This document shows, in pieces, positions 1 through 8,594 of a stretch of 64,000 nucleotides of DNA. The translations under genes and the position numbers were made by a program. The DNA is from Ferrovibrio sp036381655. GTDB lineage: Bacteria > Pseudomonadota > Alphaproteobacteria > Ferrovibrionales > Ferrovibrionaceae. How positions within the stretch are numbered: position 1 is the stretch's first letter; the number at the start of each line of letters is the position of its first letter. The notes beneath the pieces are model-generated. The model made no database searches. It worked only from the letters and a program-made list of their open reading frames with translations, and was not told the DNA's origin. Location: positions 1 through 64,000 of the forward strand of contig NZ_DASVCJ010000068.1 of the NCBI RefSeq assembly GCF_036381655.1, read 5' to 3'.

Positions 1-1
1 C

Positions 2-910
2 GACACGCGGCTCAACCTGACCGATACGCCGATGACGACGGCACAGCTCGTCGCCGCGGTGAAGCAGGCGGACGTGCTCGTCCCGACGGTCACCGACCGG
101 ATCGATGCCGGCGTGCTCGCGCAGGCCGGGCCGAACCTGAAGCTGATCGCCTCGTTCGGTACCGGTGTCGACCACATCGATCTCGCGACCGCGCGCCAGC
201 GCGGGATCACGGTGACCAATACCCCCGGCGTCCTCACCGAGGACACTGCAGACATGACGATGGCGCTGATCCTCGCCGTCGCGCGGCGGCTGGCCGAGGG
301 CGAGCGCCTGATCCGGGCAGGCAAATGGCAAGGCTGGGGGCCGACCTTCATGCTCGGCCACCGCATCTGGGGAAAGCGGCTCGGGATCATCGGCATGGGG
401 CGGATCGGCCAGGCGTTGGCGCGGCGTGCCCGCGGCTTCGGCCTGTCGATCCACTATCACAACCGCCGGCGCGTTCCGGACGAAATCGAGCACGCGCTCG
501 AGGCGACGTACTGGGAAAGCCTCGACCAGATGCTTGCGCATATGGACATCGTGTCGGTGAATTGTCCGCACACTCCGGCCACCTACCACCTTCTGTCGGC
601 CCGGAGGCTCAAGCTCCTGCGCGAGCATGCGATCATCGTCAACACGGCGCGCGGCGAGGTGATCGACGAGAACGCGCTCGCGCGCATGCTCGCCAACAAG
701 GAGATTGCCGGCGCCGGGCTCGACGTCTTCGAGCACGAGCCCGCGGTGAACCCGAAGCTTCTGCGCCTCGACAACGTCGTCCTTCTGCCGCACATGGGCT
801 CGGCAACGCTCGAGGGCCGGGTCGACATGGGCGAGAAGGTCATCATCAACATCAAGACCTTCGCCGACGGGCATGCGCCGCCTGACCGGGTCATTGCCGG
901 ATTGCTGTGA
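2..910 (+). CDS. D-2-hydroxyacid dehydrogenase (glyoxylate reductase-like), N-terminus cut by window edge
   Basis: NAD(P)-dependent reduction of a 2-oxoacid, probably glyoxylate or hydroxypyruvate, in the cytoplasm. The reading frame is open to the left edge, so the true start lies outside the window; the first Met at position 32 falls inside the domain and is not the start. Counting from that Met, the Rossmann loop GMGRIG is at residues 121-126. The family's catalytic Arg (in NTARGEV), Glu (in FEHEP) and His (in LLPHMGS) are at about 207, 236 and 254, so the enzyme looks intact. The substrate cannot be read from sequence: glyoxylate/hydroxypyruvate reductase and phosphoglycerate dehydrogenase-like relatives share all these motifs. 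A clear terminator follows the stop codon. Confidence 0.85.
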   Translation, partial: DTRLNLTDTPMTTAQLVAAVKQADVLVPTVTDRIDAGVLAQAGPNLKLIASFGTGVDHIDLATARQRGITVTNTPGVLTEDTADMTMALILAVARRLAEGERLIRAGKWQGWGPTFMLGHRIWGKRLGIIGMGRIGQALARRARGFGLSIHYHNRRRVPDEIEHALEATYWESLDQMLAHMDIVSVNCPHTPATYHLLSARRLKLLREHAIIVNTARGEVIDENALARMLANKEIAGAGLDVFEHEPAVNPKLLRLDNVVLLPHMGSATLEGRVDMGEKVIINIKTFADGHAPPDRVIAGLL

Positions 911-917
911 AACCGCC

Positions 918-945
918 ACGGCGCCGGGCCTTCCGGCGCCGTTTT
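918..945 (+). terminator. Rho-independent terminator after the dehydrogenase
   Basis: A perfect 10-bp inverted repeat (acggcgccgg / ccggcgccgt) with a 5-nt loop starts eight bases after the stop codon and ends in a run of T. It separates the dehydrogenase from the pentapeptide-repeat gene downstream. Confidence 0.85.
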
Positions 946-1036
946 CGTATCGGCATGCCGTGATCGTATTTTTCAACAATCCTATTCTCTTTATACGAGT
1001 ACGGCGCCATACTGGCGCAACAACGCCACCTCCCGC

Positions 1037-1969
1037 ATGACCGCGTCGCCGCCATACGCTCCCTGCCCCTCCGATCTGGGCGACCTTTTGGAGTCGCATG
1101 GCCGTTTCGTCATGTCGATCGGCAGTTCGGTGCGCATCGGCCGGCGGCTGCAACTCGAACGGGTCGACCTCGACGCCGTCAAGCTGCACAAGCGCGATCT
1201 GCGCCACGCCGCCCTGCGCTTTTGCCGCCTGGCCTGCGCCGATCTGCGCGAGAGCAAATTCGTCGAGGCCGAATTGCCGGCCTGCGATTTCACCGCCGCC
1301 GATCTGAGCGACGCCGATTTTTCCAAGGCGGATATGCGCGGCACCGATCTGAGCCGCGCCGTGCTGACCGGCACCAGGTTCAACGAAGCCCAGTTCGGCC
1401 CGTATCGTGCCGCCGGCGCCGAGCCTGGCACCGCCACCAGGCTGCATGCCGCGAGCCTGCGCGGCGCATCCTTCGCCCGCGCCATACTGATCGATGCCAG
1501 CTTCGACAGGGCGAATTTGCAGGATTGCAGTTTCGCCTATGCGCGGCTGGAGAATATCAGCTTCCAGGGGGCCGATCTGCGCGGCGCCGATTTCGCGCTG
1601 GCCGATATCGCCGAAGATACCCTGGCCGGGATCGCGGCGGCCGGCGGCACGCTGCCGCTGCGCCCCGAACAGGAGCAGATCCGCGACATCGTGCGCGAGC
1701 ACGAGGCCTGGGTCATCAGCAACGGCGGCTGCGGCCGGCGCGCAAACCTCAATCGCCATTGCCTGATCGGTGCCGATTTGAGCCGGGCCAATCTCAGCGG
1801 CGCCGATCTGAGCGAGGCCAACCTCACGGCGGCGAATTTATCGGGCGCCAAGCTGATCTGCGCCGATCTGCGCGGCGCCAATCTGTCGCGCGCCAATACC
1901 CTGGACGCCGATTTCCGCGGGGCCCAGTTGGACGGCAGCTTCGGCTTCAATCAGGCCGAAATGCTGTAG
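1037..1969 (+). CDS. Pentapeptide-repeat protein with two repeat blocks
   Basis: A 310-residue protein built mainly from A(D/N)LxX pentapeptide repeats, which fold as a right-handed quadrilateral beta-helix. There are two blocks. Each is preceded by a short helical lead-in of the type LxxHxxWV...G..RANL: LESHGRFVMSIGS near residue 16 and VREHEAWVISNGG near residue 218. No signal peptide or membrane segment is visible, so it is probably cytoplasmic. The biochemical role is unknown; such proteins often act as interaction scaffolds. The AT-rich stretch 965-1005 just upstream is the likely promoter region. The same lead-in/repeat design recurs in the protein at 28667-29944 in the chemotaxis locus. 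The start ATG has only a weak ribosome-binding site. Confidence 0.75.
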   Translation: MTASPPYAPCPSDLGDLLESHGRFVMSIGSSVRIGRRLQLERVDLDAVKLHKRDLRHAALRFCRLACADLRESKFVEAELPACDFTAADLSDADFSKADMRGTDLSRAVLTGTRFNEAQFGPYRAAGAEPGTATRLHAASLRGASFARAILIDASFDRANLQDCSFAYARLENISFQGADLRGADFALADIAEDTLAGIAAAGGTLPLRPEQEQIRDIVREHEAWVISNGGCGRRANLNRHCLIGADLSRANLSGADLSEANLTAANLSGAKLICADLRGANLSRANTLDADFRGAQLDGSFGFNQAEML

Positions 1970-1984
1970 CGCCCCGCCGCCCGC

Positions 1985-4900
1985 CTACGCCGTCGCGCGC
2001 AGGGCCTCCGCCCCGGCCAGGTCGACCGAGACCAGCGTCGAGACGCCGCGCTCGGCCATGGTGACGCCGAACAGGCGGTCCATGCGGGCCATGGTGATCG
2101 GATGGTGGGTGACCACCACGAAACGCGTGCCCTCGCCGATATCCGAGGTCTGCCGCGCCATCGCCTCCATCAGGTTGCACAGGCGCTCCACATTGGCGTC
2201 GTCCAGCGGTGCGTCCACCTCGTCCAGCACGCAGATCGGCGCCGGGTTGGTGAGGAAGACCGCGAAGAGCAGCGACAGGGCCGTCAAAGCCTGCTCGCCG
2301 CCCGAGAGCAGCGACATGACCTGCAGGCGCTTGCCCGGCGGCGAGGCGTAGATCTCCAGGCCGGCCTGCAGCGGATCGTCGCTTTCGACGAGCTGCAGAT
2401 GGGCGCGGCCGCCGCCGAACACCTCGACGAACAGCTTCTGGAAATGCTCGTCCACCTTCTTGAAGGCGTCCAGGAGGCGCTCGCGGCCTTCCTTGTTGAG
2501 CGACGAGATGCCCTGGCGCAGCTTGTCGATGGCGGCGACGAGATCGTTCTGCTCGGTCTGCAGGGTGGTGAGCTTTTCCTCCACCTCCTGCGCCTCGATA
2601 TCGGCGCGCAGATTGACCGGCCCCATGTTGTCGCGCTCCTTGCGCAGGCGCTCGAGCCGGTTTTCGACCTGCGGCAGTTCGGGGAAATCCTCGCCCTCGT
2701 CCACCTCGCCGGCCTTGAGCACCTCGTCCAAGGTGCAATCCAGCGCCTCGCGCACGCGGATCGCCAGTTCGTCCATGCTGGTCTTCTGATGCTCGAGATC
2801 GGCTTCGGCGCGCACGCGCTCTTCGCGGGCGGCGCCGAGGATCTGCTCCAGCTCGCGCGCCGTCTTGGCGGCGAGCTGCTGCGCGGCTTCCGCATTGGCG
2901 AGGGTGTCGGCGGCTTCGTTGCGCTCGGCCTCGGCGATGGCGATCTGATCGAGCAGGGCCGCACGGCGGCTGTCGATCTCGAGCGGAATCTGCTCCAGGC
3001 GCTGCAGCTCGGCCTCGGCTTCCTCGCGCCGCTGGGCCAATGCCGTGATCTGCTGGCTGGCGCTTTCGAAGCGGGCGGCGGCGGTGCGGCGCTCGACGAC
3101 GATGGCTTCCAGACGGCGGGCGCGGGCCTCGGCGTCGCGGCGCAGCTGCTCCAGCGCGGCGCGGCGTTCGGCAAGCGCCTGGCGCAGCGCATTGACCTCG
3201 TCGCGCACCATGGCGATGAGCTGACGCACATCGTCTTCCGGCGGCATCGCCTCGAGGGCGGCGATCTCCGCCTGCCGCGCCTGCTCGGCTTCGGCGATCT
3301 CGGCTTCGGTCTGCTGCTTCTGATCGGCCAAAGCGGCCAGGCGCGACTGGCGCTCGGCTTCCTTGCGAACCACCTCAGCCTGCCTGTCGCGCGCCAGGCC
3401 AAGCTCGCGGTCGGCGCGGGCGATATCCTGATTGGCGCGTTCGCGGGCAGCCTGACGCTCGCGCTCGGCGGCGGCGACAGCCTGGCCGGCGCGCTCGCGG
3501 GCGGCCTGACGGTCGCGTTCGGCCTGACTGACGCCCTGGTTGGCGCGGTCGCGCGCGCCCTGGCGTTCGCGTTCGGCGGCGGCAACCGCCTGGCTGGCGC
3601 GCTCGCGCGCTTCCAGGGCGGCGCGTTCCGCCATCTGTACGATGCTGGCGGCCTGCTCGCGGGCGGCGGCGCGCGCCTGTTCGGCGGCCTGCACGATGCT
3701 GGCGGCCTGCTCGCGCGCCGCAGCGCGCTCGTTGTCGGCGGCGGTCACCGCCTGACGGGCGGCGCGCTCGGCGGCGGCGGCGGCTTCGGTCGCCTGCTTG
3801 GCCTGCTCATAGCGCTGCTGGGCATCGGCCAGCCTGCCTTCCAGCTCGCGCAATTCCTCGCGCAGATCGGCAAGGCGGTTGCGCTGCTCCAGCTTCAGCG
3901 AAGCGGCCGTCGGCGCGCCGGCCTTGACGGTGAAGCCGTCCCAGCGCCACAGCGCGCCGGATTTCGACACCACGCGCTGGCCCAGCCGCAATTCCGCGCG
4001 GATGCGGGCGCCGTCGGCGTCGTCGCCGACGATGCCGATCTGGCTGAGGCGGCGCTGCAGCGCGGCCGGCCCGGTCACGTATTTCGACAGCGGCTCGACC
4101 CCGGCAGGCAGCGGCGGCGCATCGGCCAGCGGCGGCAGCGCATCCCAGTGCATCGGCGCGTTCGGATCGGTCGCGGCATTCAACTCGTCGGCCAGCGCCG
4201 CACCGAGCGCCTTCTCGCAACCGGGCGCCACCGTGACCTGATCGATCAGCGGCGGAAAGAGATTGCTCTCGTCGATCTTGAGCAGCTTGGCGAGGCCCGC
4301 CTCTTCGGCCTTGAGCCTGGTCAACTCGCCCTGCACGCCCTGCCAGGCTTCGCGCGCCGCCTGTTCGGCCTGGGCGACATTGGCGCGTTCGGCCTCGGCC
4401 GCCTCCTGCTCGCGGCGCGCCGCCGCGATCTTCTCGGCATGCTCGGCTTCCACCGCATTCAGTCCGGCCCGCGCGGTTTCGATCTTCTGCGCATGCTCGC
4501 CCTCGACGGCGGCGAGGCCGGCGCGCGCCTGCTCGATCTTGCGCTCATGCTCGGCGTCGAGCTCGGCCATCGCGGCGCGGGCGGCTTCGATCTTCTGCGC
4601 ATGCTCGGATTCGACCGCTTCCAGAGCGGCGCGGGCGGCTTCGATCAGCCGCGCCTGTTCGGCCTCGACGGTCTCGTAGGCGGCGCGCGCCGCCTCGAGC
4701 TTCTGCGCATGCTCGGCCTCGACGGCATCGAGCGCCAGCCGCGCCGCCTCGACCGCCTGCTGCTTGGCCTCGACCTCGGCATTGGCGGTTTCGGCCTCGG
4801 CCAGGGCTTCCGTCTGCTCCTGCAGGCGCTGCTCTTCCGCGGCGATCTCGTCGATCCGGCCGCGCAGACGGGCCAGCCGCCGCTCGGCATCCTCGATGGC

Positions 4901-6109
4901 CTGACGCAGACGGGCGCGCTGCGCCTGCTCCTGGGCGGCGCGTTCGGTCAAGCGGTCGAGTTCGCCCTGCCGCTCGTCGACCCGGCCCTGCGCCTCGGCC
5001 ACGCCGCTTTCGGCGCCGGCCTGGGCTTCCGCCTCGCCGGCACGCCGGGCTTCCAGTTCCTGCTGCTCGACATCCAGCCGCTGCACGGTGGCCTCGGCCT
5101 CCTGGGCCAGACCGCTTTCGCGACCGGCATCGGCGCCGATCTGGGCGAGCCGCGCGCGCACCTGCTCGGCGGCTTCGCGGGCGCGGCCTTCCTCGGCATC
5201 CAATCCGTCGCGGGCAACCGCCAGGCGATGCAGCTTGGCACCGGCCTCGGCCTCATGCTGGCGCAGGGCCGGCAAGGCTTCGCCGGCGATGCGCTCGGCC
5301 TCATGCGCTTCGCTGACCTGCAAGGTGCGGTCGGCGACGTCGCGCTCGGCGGCATGCAGCGCCTGCTCGGCCTCGGCCATGGCCTTGCGCAGAGCTTCGT
5401 GCTTGAGGTGGAACAGGATGGCTTCGGTCTTGCGTATCTGGCCGGCGATGTTGCGGTAGCGGCTGGCCTGGCGGGCCTGGCGCTTGAGCGACTGCAACTG
5501 GTTGTCAAGCTGGCCGATCACATCGACCACGCGCTCCAGATTCTGCTCGGCCGCCTTCAGCCGCAATTCGGCTTCGTGGCGGCGCGAATGCAGGCCGGAA
5601 ATGCCGGCCGCCTCTTCCAGCAGCATGCGGCGGTCGGTCGGCTTGGCGTTGATGATGGCGCCGACGCGGCCCTGGCTGACCATGGCCGGCGAATTGGCGC
5701 CGGAGGCCAGATCGGCGAACAGCAACTGCACGTCGCGCATGCGGACGTCGTTGCCGTTGATACTGTAGTCGGAACCCTTCTCGCGCTCGATGCGCCGGGT
5801 GATCTCGAGCATCTCCTGCTCGTTGAAGGCAGGCGGCGCCGTGCGTGACTTGTTGTCGAGGAACAGCGTCACCTCGGCGATATTGCGCGCGGGCCGCGTG
5901 GCGGTTCCGGCAAAGATCATGTCGTCCATGCCGGAACCGCGCATGCGTTTTGCGGAATTCTCGCCCATGACCCAGCGCAGGGCTTCCACCAGATTGGATT
6001 TGCCGCAGCCATTCGGGCCGACGATCCCGGTCAGGCCGGGATGAATGATGAAATCCGTCGGCTCGACGAAGGACTTGAAACCGGACAGACGCAACTTGGT
6101 GAACTGCAC
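1985..6109 (-). CDS. smc: Chromosome segregation ATPase SMC, extended arms
   Basis: SMC protein that loads onto DNA with ScpA/ScpB and organises the chromosome. The Walker A loop GPNGCGKSN is at residues 31-39 and a Q-loop region (SQGRVGAIINAKPTD) near 145. The hinge lies at about 613-735, the ABC signature LSGGEQ at 1268-1273 and Walker B (ICVLDEVD) at 1292-1299, so both head halves are complete. At 1374 residues it is about 180-220 longer than typical bacterial SMC proteins. The extra length is largely explained by seven 18-residue tandem repeats in each arm, at residues 455-580 and 790-915. It is the last gene of an apparent DciA-dsbA-smc transcription unit; the dsbA-like stop is 35 bases upstream. 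A GGGAG site precedes the ATG. Confidence 0.97.
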   Translation of the reverse strand: MQFTKLRLSGFKSFVEPTDFIIHPGLTGIVGPNGCGKSNLVEALRWVMGENSAKRMRGSGMDDMIFAGTATRPARNIAEVTLFLDNKSRTAPPAFNEQEMLEITRRIEREKGSDYSINGNDVRMRDVQLLFADLASGANSPAMVSQGRVGAIINAKPTDRRMLLEEAAGISGLHSRRHEAELRLKAAEQNLERVVDVIGQLDNQLQSLKRQARQASRYRNIAGQIRKTEAILFHLKHEALRKAMAEAEQALHAAERDVADRTLQVSEAHEAERIAGEALPALRQHEAEAGAKLHRLAVARDGLDAEEGRAREAAEQVRARLAQIGADAGRESGLAQEAEATVQRLDVEQQELEARRAGEAEAQAGAESGVAEAQGRVDERQGELDRLTERAAQEQAQRARLRQAIEDAERRLARLRGRIDEIAAEEQRLQEQTEALAEAETANAEVEAKQQAVEAARLALDAVEAEHAQKLEAARAAYETVEAEQARLIEAARAALEAVESEHAQKIEAARAAMAELDAEHERKIEQARAGLAAVEGEHAQKIETARAGLNAVEAEHAEKIAAARREQEAAEAERANVAQAEQAAREAWQGVQGELTRLKAEEAGLAKLLKIDESNLFPPLIDQVTVAPGCEKALGAALADELNAATDPNAPMHWDALPPLADAPPLPAGVEPLSKYVTGPAALQRRLSQIGIVGDDADGARIRAELRLGQRVVSKSGALWRWDGFTVKAGAPTAASLKLEQRNRLADLREELRELEGRLADAQQRYEQAKQATEAAAAAERAARQAVTAADNERAAAREQAASIVQAAEQARAAAREQAASIVQMAERAALEARERASQAVAAAERERQGARDRANQGVSQAERDRQAARERAGQAVAAAERERQAARERANQDIARADRELGLARDRQAEVVRKEAERQSRLAALADQKQQTEAEIAEAEQARQAEIAALEAMPPEDDVRQLIAMVRDEVNALRQALAERRAALEQLRRDAEARARRLEAIVVERRTAAARFESASQQITALAQRREEAEAELQRLEQIPLEIDSRRAALLDQIAIAEAERNEAADTLANAEAAQQLAAKTARELEQILGAAREERVRAEADLEHQKTSMDELAIRVREALDCTLDEVLKAGEVDEGEDFPELPQVENRLERLRKERDNMGPVNLRADIEAQEVEEKLTTLQTEQNDLVAAIDKLRQGISSLNKEGRERLLDAFKKVDEHFQKLFVEVFGGGRAHLQLVESDDPLQAGLEIYASPPGKRLQVMSLLSGGEQALTALSLLFAVFLTNPAPICVLDEVDAPLDDANVERLCNLMEAMARQTSDIGEGTRFVVVTHHPITMARMDRLFGVTMAERGVSTLVSVDLAGAEALRATA
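3365..3742 (-). repeat. Seven 54-bp coding repeats in the C-terminal coiled-coil arm of smc
   Basis: Encodes residues 790-915 as seven consecutive 18-residue units. Typical units are AAERERQAARERANQDIA and QAERDRQAARERAGQAVA; the first (790-807) and last (898-915) are the most diverged. The units are rich in Ala, Arg, Glu and Gln. The array equals in unit length and number the array in the other arm. Confidence 0.85.
4370..4747 (-). repeat. Seven 54-bp coding repeats in the N-terminal coiled-coil arm of smc
   Basis: Encodes residues 455-580 as seven consecutive 18-residue units with the consensus AARAALEAVEAEHAQKIE. The last unit (563-580) is the most diverged. Eighteen residues correspond to five turns of an alpha-helix, so every unit presents the same face. 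Confidence 0.88.
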
Positions 6110-6144
6110 AGGGACTCCCTTTCAGTGACGCTGTCGGCGAAGCC

Positions 6145-6789
6145 CTACTTGGACTTCGCCTTCACCAGCGCGTTGAGCTTGGTGCGCAAATCATCCAGCG
6201 ACGGCACGCCGGGCTCGGCCTTGCCGTCGATGATGAGCGTCGGCGTCGAGTTGACGCCGAGTTTCTGATTGGCATCGAGGCGCGACTGCAGGATGTAGTC
6301 GCCGAGCGCCTTGTCCTTCAGACAGGCATCGAACTGCTCGGACGTCATACCGCCGAGCCGGCCGATCTGCTTGAGCGCCGCCACCGGGTCCTTCGCGGTG
6401 GCCCATTCGACCTGCTGGGCGAAGAGCACGTCGACATAGGTGAAATATTTCTCCGGGCCGGCACAGCGCGCCATGATGCTGCCGACGAAGGCGAGCTGGT
6501 CGAGCGGGAAATCGCGGAAGATCAGCTTGACCTTGCCGGTATCGATGAATTCGGTCTTGATCGCCGGCAGGACTTCCTGATCGAAATGGGCGCAATGCGG
6601 GCAGGTCATCGAGGCGTACTCGATGATGGTGACCGGGGCATCGGCCTTGCCGAGCACCATGTCCTGCAGGCGGGGATCCGCTCCCGGCTTGCCATCCTGG
6701 GCCCAAACGGGGCCGCCAGCGGCCAGAACAAGCGCGAAAATGGCCGCGATCAGGGCATGGGCGGAAACGAAACGCTGTATATATTTCAT
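6145..6789 (-). CDS. Periplasmic DsbA-family thiol oxidoreductase
   Basis: A 214-residue exported thioredoxin-fold protein. The signal peptide ends at about residue 30 (PVWA-Q). The active site is CPHC at 63-66, the classical DsbA dipeptide, and the cis-proline loop NSTPT is near 180-184. It probably oxidises or isomerises disulfides in secreted proteins. It resembles the single-domain DsbA/Com1/BdbD-like group found next to smc in many alphaproteobacteria. A GGGAG site lies eight bases before the ATG, directly behind a perfect hairpin at 6803-6820. It lies between the DciA-like gene and smc on the same strand. Confidence 0.88.
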   Translation of the reverse strand: MKYIQRFVSAHALIAAIFALVLAAGGPVWAQDGKPGADPRLQDMVLGKADAPVTIIEYASMTCPHCAHFDQEVLPAIKTEFIDTGKVKLIFRDFPLDQLAFVGSIMARCAGPEKYFTYVDVLFAQQVEWATAKDPVAALKQIGRLGGMTSEQFDACLKDKALGDYILQSRLDANQKLGVNSTPTLIIDGKAEPGVPSLDDLRTKLNALVKAKSK

Positions 6790-6802
6790 AAGGATGCTCC
6801 CA

Positions 6803-6820
6803 CCCCCTACATCTAGGGGG
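6803..6820 (-). promoter_or_regulatory. Hairpin touching the ribosome-binding site of the dsbA-like gene
   Basis: A perfect 7-bp inverted repeat (CCCCCTA / TAGGGGG) with a 4-base loop in the leader of the minus-strand gene at 6145-6789. Its 3' arm lies immediately before the GGGAG site. It lacks a T-run on the minus strand, so it does not look like a terminator for the upstream gene. A role in translation is inferred only. Confidence 0.4.
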
Positions 6821-6907
6821 CATATTATGTTTCGGCGGGACCGGCCTCAACCGGACTCTGCCGTTATCCACAAGAATCTGGCGCGGACAAGGCGCCGCGC
6901 CGGTCGA

Positions 6908-7417
6908 TCAGCGGCGCGCACCAAGAATTGATCGTCCAAGATTTTCAAGGGCTTGGCGTAAGCCGCGATCCTCGATCCCCGCCAGCATCGCGGCGAGCCG
7001 GGCCGCCGCCTCCGAACTGAGCGGCCGGCTGGCGCGGGGCGGCGGAGCCGGCGACTCGGCACGGTGGATCGGCTTCTGCTTGAGCCGCAGCCCGGCGATG
7101 GCGCGATAGCCGAAATAGCCATTCACCTTTTCCACCACGAACGGCGCAAGATGCTGCAATTCCAGAGCAAAGGCCGGGCTGACCGCGATCTCCAGCGTGG
7201 CGGCATGACCGGCGCCGGCGGCATAGATCAGCCGCTCGGGCTGGGTCTCCTGGTAGAGCATCGGCCCGGCAATCGCCTCCCAATGGGAGAGGATATCCGC
7301 CAAAGCGGCGCCGCGCTGTTTCACGACGGGGCCGGTCAGCCGGTGCAGCGCCGCGCCCAGCGCCTTGGGCGCATTGAAGCGCTGGGCCGGATCGCGCCGT
7401 TTCGGGGGATTGCTCAT
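6908..7417 (-). CDS. DciA/DUF721-like protein
   Basis: A 169-residue protein whose first about 100 residues fit the DUF721 family: LADILSHWEAIAGPML, then an AATLEIAVSPAFALELQH strand-helix, then INGYFGY-like VNGYFGYRAI. DUF721 includes DciA, which loads the replicative helicase in bacteria that lack DnaC. The C-terminal half is a proline/alanine-rich linker and a short helix. It is divergent from mutY (7491) and leads the dsbA-smc unit, an arrangement common in Rhodospirillales. Whether this copy is the helicase loader cannot be decided from sequence alone. Confidence 0.75.
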   Translation of the reverse strand: MSNPPKRRDPAQRFNAPKALGAALHRLTGPVVKQRGAALADILSHWEAIAGPMLYQETQPERLIYAAGAGHAATLEIAVSPAFALELQHLAPFVVEKVNGYFGYRAIAGLRLKQKPIHRAESPAPPPRASRPLSSEAAARLAAMLAGIEDRGLRQALENLGRSILGARR

Positions 7418-7490
7418 GCCGGCATTCTAAGCCCTGCACCGGCGGCGCGCGACACTTGCCCCGCCATTTCGCTATGCCTAGGGTCGCGCC

Positions 7491-8594
7491 ATGGCCGCAA
7501 AGACGCCGGATATCGCAAAGCCGCTGCTGGCCTGGTACGACCGGCATCACCGCACCTTGCCCTGGCGCACGCCGCCGGGCGCCCCGCCGATGGATCCATA
7601 CCGCGTCTGGCTCAGCGAGGTGATGCTGCAGCAGACCACCGTGCCGGCGGTGATTCCGTATTTCCACAAATTCCTCGCGCGCTGGCCGCGCGTGCAGGAT
7701 CTTGCCGCCGCGCCCGTCGAGGCGGTGATGGAGGCCTGGGCAGGCCTGGGCTACTACGCCCGCGCCCGCAACCTGCATAAATGCGCGCAGGCCGTCGCCG
7801 CCAAACTCGGCGGCAGGTTTCCCGATACCGAAGAAGGCCTGCTGGAACTGCCCGGCATCGGCGCCTATACGGCCGCCGCGATCGCGGCGATCGCCTTCAA
7901 CCGCCGCGCCGCGGTGATGGACGGCAATGTCGAGCGCGTGCTGGCGCGGCTGTTCGCCGTCGAAACGCCGCTGCCGCAGGCCAAGCCGGAATTGCGCCAT
8001 CTGGCCGAACGGGTCACGCCGCAGGAACGGCCCGGCGATTTCGCGCAAGCCATGATGGATCTCGGCGCCACGATCTGTATGCCGAAGAATCCCGACTGCC
8101 TGCTCTGTCCGTTGCGCGCGGCCTGCCGGGCGCGCCAGCAGGGCTGCGCCGAAAGCCTGCCGCGCAAGGCCGCGAAGGCGGCGCGTCCGGTGCGGCATAC
8201 CACGGCCTTCCTGCTGCAGCGCGAGGATGGCGCGGTGCTGCTGCGGCGCCGGCCGCCGAAGGGCCTGCTCGGCGGCATGCTGGAAGTGCCGAGCACGCCC
8301 TGGCGCGAAACGCCCTGGCAGGACGGCGAAGCGCTGGCCCATGCGCCGCATGCCTGCGACTGGCAGGCGATGAGCGGCACGGCCAAGCATGTATTCACCC
8401 ATTTCGCGCTGAAGATCGCGGCTGTGCATGGCCGCGTTAACGCCAAGGCGGCCGCCGACCTGGACGGATTCTGGCAGCAGCCCCAGGAGGCGGCGCTGCC
8501 GACCGTGATGAAGAAGATGCTCCGGCTGCTGCCGGCCGAAAGCGCTACCGTCAGATCGACGAGAAATCCCCGCCGCGGCCGAGCCCGCTCTTGA
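7491..8594 (+). CDS. mutY: A/G-specific adenine glycosylase MutY
   Basis: Base-excision repair enzyme that removes adenine opposite 8-oxoguanine. The catalytic Glu43 is in LSEVMLQQTT, the helix-hairpin-helix is LPGIGAYTAAAIAAIA (about 120-135), and Asp144 is in VMDGNVERVLAR. The [4Fe-4S] cluster cysteines are at 196, 203, 206 and 212 with the canonical X6-X2-X5 spacing. The C-terminal half (about 240-350) is the NUDIX-like domain that recognises 8-oxoG. The length of 367 residues is normal. The last 44 bases overlap the 3' end of the convergent crotonase-family gene. It starts at the ATG 73 bases from the divergent DciA-like gene. Confidence 0.95.
   Translation: MAAKTPDIAKPLLAWYDRHHRTLPWRTPPGAPPMDPYRVWLSEVMLQQTTVPAVIPYFHKFLARWPRVQDLAAAPVEAVMEAWAGLGYYARARNLHKCAQAVAAKLGGRFPDTEEGLLELPGIGAYTAAAIAAIAFNRRAAVMDGNVERVLARLFAVETPLPQAKPELRHLAERVTPQERPGDFAQAMMDLGATICMPKNPDCLLCPLRAACRARQQGCAESLPRKAAKAARPVRHTTAFLLQREDGAVLLRRRPPKGLLGGMLEVPSTPWRETPWQDGEALAHAPHACDWQAMSGTAKHVFTHFALKIAAVHGRVNAKAAADLDGFWQQPQEAALPTVMKKMLRLLPAESATVRSTRNPRRGRARS

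Noticed and set aside
4370..4747. 54-bp repeats as a non-coding or mobile repeat
   Set aside because: The period is a multiple of three, units differ mostly without frame change, and the helical protein repeat explains them fully.
2102..5848. A 1248-codon open frame antisense to smc
   Set aside because: It is a shadow of the high-GC, repeat-rich smc frame. Its translation is a low-complexity Gly/Leu/Arg/Ala mix without domain motifs, while the smc frame has all ATPase motifs.
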